Assembly: GCA_905182985.1 (NCBI GenBank)
Contig: CAJJDN010000008.1
Coordinates: 547,190 to 611,189, forward strand
Origin: Paramecium sonneborni
Lineage: Eukaryota > Ciliophora > Oligohymenophorea > Peniculida > Parameciidae
Reading direction: 5' to 3'
DNA length: 64,000 nucleotides
Positions 61,808 to 64,000 of the stretch are shown here, piece after piece. The notes under the pieces are model-generated. The model was not told the DNA's origin. It was given only the letters and a program-made list of their open reading frames with translations, and searched no databases. How positions within the stretch are numbered: position 1 is the first letter of the stretch; every line of letters starts with the position of its first letter. The translations under genes were made by a program, and so were the position numbers.

Positions 61808-64000
61808 TCAATCATGTTTGAGTTCTTGAGATGAAAAACTATCTTAATGAGTTTGGCTTAACATTTATTCATATAAATATTCTTATCTTTTCATCATTTT
61901 AGTAACCCAAATAGGCTCATCTGGTATTACTTATTCAATGAGAAACTTTAAACCAATTACTATATGTTCAGCAGCAATCAATAATAGAAAATTTCGAAGT
62001 GCTAACTAAAATATAATTAAAGATATACAGTATCATCATCAGTTTATTTATCATAACTTCCAATTAAATTATTTAATTAATCTTAATTAGCCTAATATAT
62101 AGTTAAACAATTGATAACAGTTCCAATATATCCAACAATTAATAGAATATCATTCCATAAACCAATTGATCTTTTGGCTTCTGCTATTGGTCTCTTTACA
62201 AATGTTACATAACCATATAGAAGATTATCGATTGAGAATATATTAAACAATAAAATTGCGACTGGAATCAATTGAGAACTAGCACTGAACATAGTAACCA
62301 TACAGAATTGTATAATCTTAAGGATAGAGTTGATAAAATTACAAAATATGTGAATTGATCAACATGATTTGGTGTTGGCATCATAATTCTATTTTATTCT
62401 ACTGATTTAAGAAATCTTTTGCCACTCATACTACTTCTATCAAAACTCTTATTTACTTAAAATTCATTATTATTATTATCTAAGACACTTGCTATTTATG
62501 AAACGTACATCTTTTTCCATCTTGTTAACATATATTTTTCATAATCACGATTAAGAAAATAACTTCTTATTTTAAATTAAATAAAAGGGACAATTGTAAA
62601 TTTGATTAAATGCAAAATTGCCCAAACAATTGTAAAAGTAATTGACATTATATTGAGTTCATCAGCATCTGGATTAATTATGGATTTATAAAAAAGTCTA
62701 ACAAATGAATTCAAGAAAGCAAATGAAAATACTTTAATAATATAGATATCTTCTAATTCATTTTAATATTAATGATTTTCATATTTTAATGACAATTTAG
62801 CAAAGTAATTAAAAATTTCATTTGTAATTTTAATAGATACACCCAAAACAATAGAACAAACTATTGTAAAATTAGTAGTTCTTTCTTATAGTTGAATAAT
62901 ATATTAGTAACCAATTTATTCACTTGTAATCATAAAAATAGCCAAAAATACTAATGGACATGCTGTTTTATAATATTTCCATCTATCTCGTTTTGAATAT
63001 TATATTTCAATTTAATGTGTTACATCATCTATCCAAAATTAACCTTTAAATGATTATATTTTTTTCTTCTATTCAGTTTCCACATGCATATCGAATTGAA
63101 ACATAGTTTCACTTTATTTTCTCTTCCAAAATTCAAAAAATATTGTCGCCCAAACAGCTAAAGCTATTGTATAAATAGGGACAAATAAAGTATCAAAATT
63201 ATTTGTTGCATATACATAGACTCCTAATAGAATACCTGGAACAGCAGGTAAAAATAACCAAGTTGTAAAAAAACTTAAAAAAACAAAGAAAAACCCAACT
63301 TCTGACCCAAAATATGCTTTAATTGCACTTGGTGTTCTACATCTATTCTAAGAAAATGATAAAGGCTCTCTCAATAGATTTACTTTCTCACATTTCCATT
63401 ACTTATACAATAATAACTTTTCTTCTTCATCATGTAATGGAAAATGATCTAATAGTAATTTATCATGAATAAATTAATCTAAATTGAATTCATCATATAA
63501 TAAAGCTAAAATTATTTATTGATCATGATAATGATGAAAATTTTCATATCTATTTGCTTTATCTTTATTAAAAGGACAAATAATTCCCTTTGTAAAATTA
63601 TATATCATCATTTTCTCTTAATGAGCAACTTCATTTTTTAATTCATTTTAAACTTTTATAATATAATAAAAGCTTGTTTCGTTATATGATTTTAATGGAA
63701 CTGCTTTGAATTTTCCAACGGTTACTTTCTCTTTTATATTTTTAAGCTATTATTTCACTAAATTTGAACTCATATTTGTTCCAACCAATACATATTTGTA
63801 ACCGCTTTTAATTAGATTTTTTTCTGTCTGCAATAATGTTTGCTTAAGTACTTTAATTTTAGTGGATCTAGATGATGCAAATGCAGTTTGATTTCTAAAA
63901 TTATACAAATTATGATCAGCTCCTAATTTAATCAAATAGTTAACTATAATTTCATGTCTCTAAATAATAGTATAAATTACACCTATTCAACTGCAATATG
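61808..64000 (-). CDS. Ankyrin-repeat anoctamin (TMEM16-like) membrane protein, 5' end beyond window
   Basis: About 700 residues of the C-terminal part; the start lies past 64000. Introns at 63960-63982, 62317-62342 and 62006-62028. The first residues form ankyrin repeat sequence (EIIVNYLIKLGADHNLYN). After a soluble region come anoctamin signatures: YFGSEVGFFFVFLSFFTTW, WATIFFEFWKRKQSE, then QFCMVTMFSASSQLIPVAI and VKRPIAEAKRSIGLWNDIL, and a final helix with EPIWVTKMMKR. Anoctamins are Ca2+-activated chloride channels or lipid scramblases. Ankyrin fusion at the N-terminus is less usual in animals. Confidence 0.87.

Noticed and set aside
1651..63935. Standard genetic code with many short genes
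   Set aside because: TAA and TAG occur repeatedly inside conserved domains (for example Rab, proteasome beta6, importin) exactly where glutamine fits, so short standard-code ORFs are fragments.
1..64000. Telomere repeats, tRNA or rRNA genes, CRISPR arrays
   Set aside because: No C4A2/C3A3-type repeats, cloverleaf boxes, rRNA-like GC-rich segments or regularly spaced repeats were found.

Overview
The window reads as macronuclear DNA of a ciliate, most probably a Paramecium. Long conserved proteins (Rab GTPase, importin, HECT ligase, proteasome subunit, P5 ATPase) read through only if TAA and TAG are glutamine and TGA is the sole stop. The DNA is very AT-rich, genes are packed on both strands with short spacers, and nearly every gene carries tiny GT...AG introns of about 19-37 nt. 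Intron placements here were checked by whether the spliced lengths divide by three and restore family motifs.

Layout, left to right. 0-12.5 kb: a Kelch-BTB protein, a coiled-coil protein, then a head-to-tail run of a P5-type ATPase, an S11 peptidase-like protein and a Rab GTPase whose stop and start codons overlap, followed by a p23 co-chaperone and a small unknown. 12.5-22 kb: one giant minus-strand HECT-type E3 of about 2,730 residues. 22.7-29.1 kb: a SANT/Myb protein, a WD-repeat protein, a ZNHIT2-like HIT-finger protein, an SCP/NIF-type phosphatase and an ITPase. 29.1-35.6 kb: a membrane adenylyl cyclase with a voltage-sensor-like N-terminus, an LRR-like ORF, a protein with a PP1-docking-like motif and a small unknown. 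35.6-42.2 kb: a broken USP-like gene, a three-repeat Myb protein, a helix-turn-helix protein and a dual-specificity phosphatase. 44-50.4 kb: a small acylated coiled-coil protein, a Rad17-like clamp-loader protein, an importin-4/5-like karyopherin, a small basic protein and a membrane RING-CH (MARCH-type) ligase. 50.9-64 kb: a cyclic-nucleotide-gated-type K+ channel, a PTB-like RRM protein, a MYND-finger protein, proteasome beta6, a small unknown, a frameshifted second NIF-type phosphatase, and an ankyrin-anoctamin protein cut by the right edge.

The genes form no single pathway. Recurring themes are ubiquitin turnover (HECT, RING-CH, USP-like, proteasome beta6), membrane signalling (cyclase, K+ channel, anoctamin, P5 ATPase, Rab) and nuclear regulation (three SANT/Myb or HTH proteins, RRM protein, importin, Rad17).

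Assembly quality matters here. At four places (15047-17305, 23845-25883, 41997-44259, 52270-54614) about 0.8-1.2 kb is repeated exactly on either side of one N or an N run. Removing one copy restores the HECT and WD reading frames, so these look like unmerged overlapping contig ends. Several genes also have single-base frame breaks, some at homopolymers. Apparent pseudogenes should be judged against that background.
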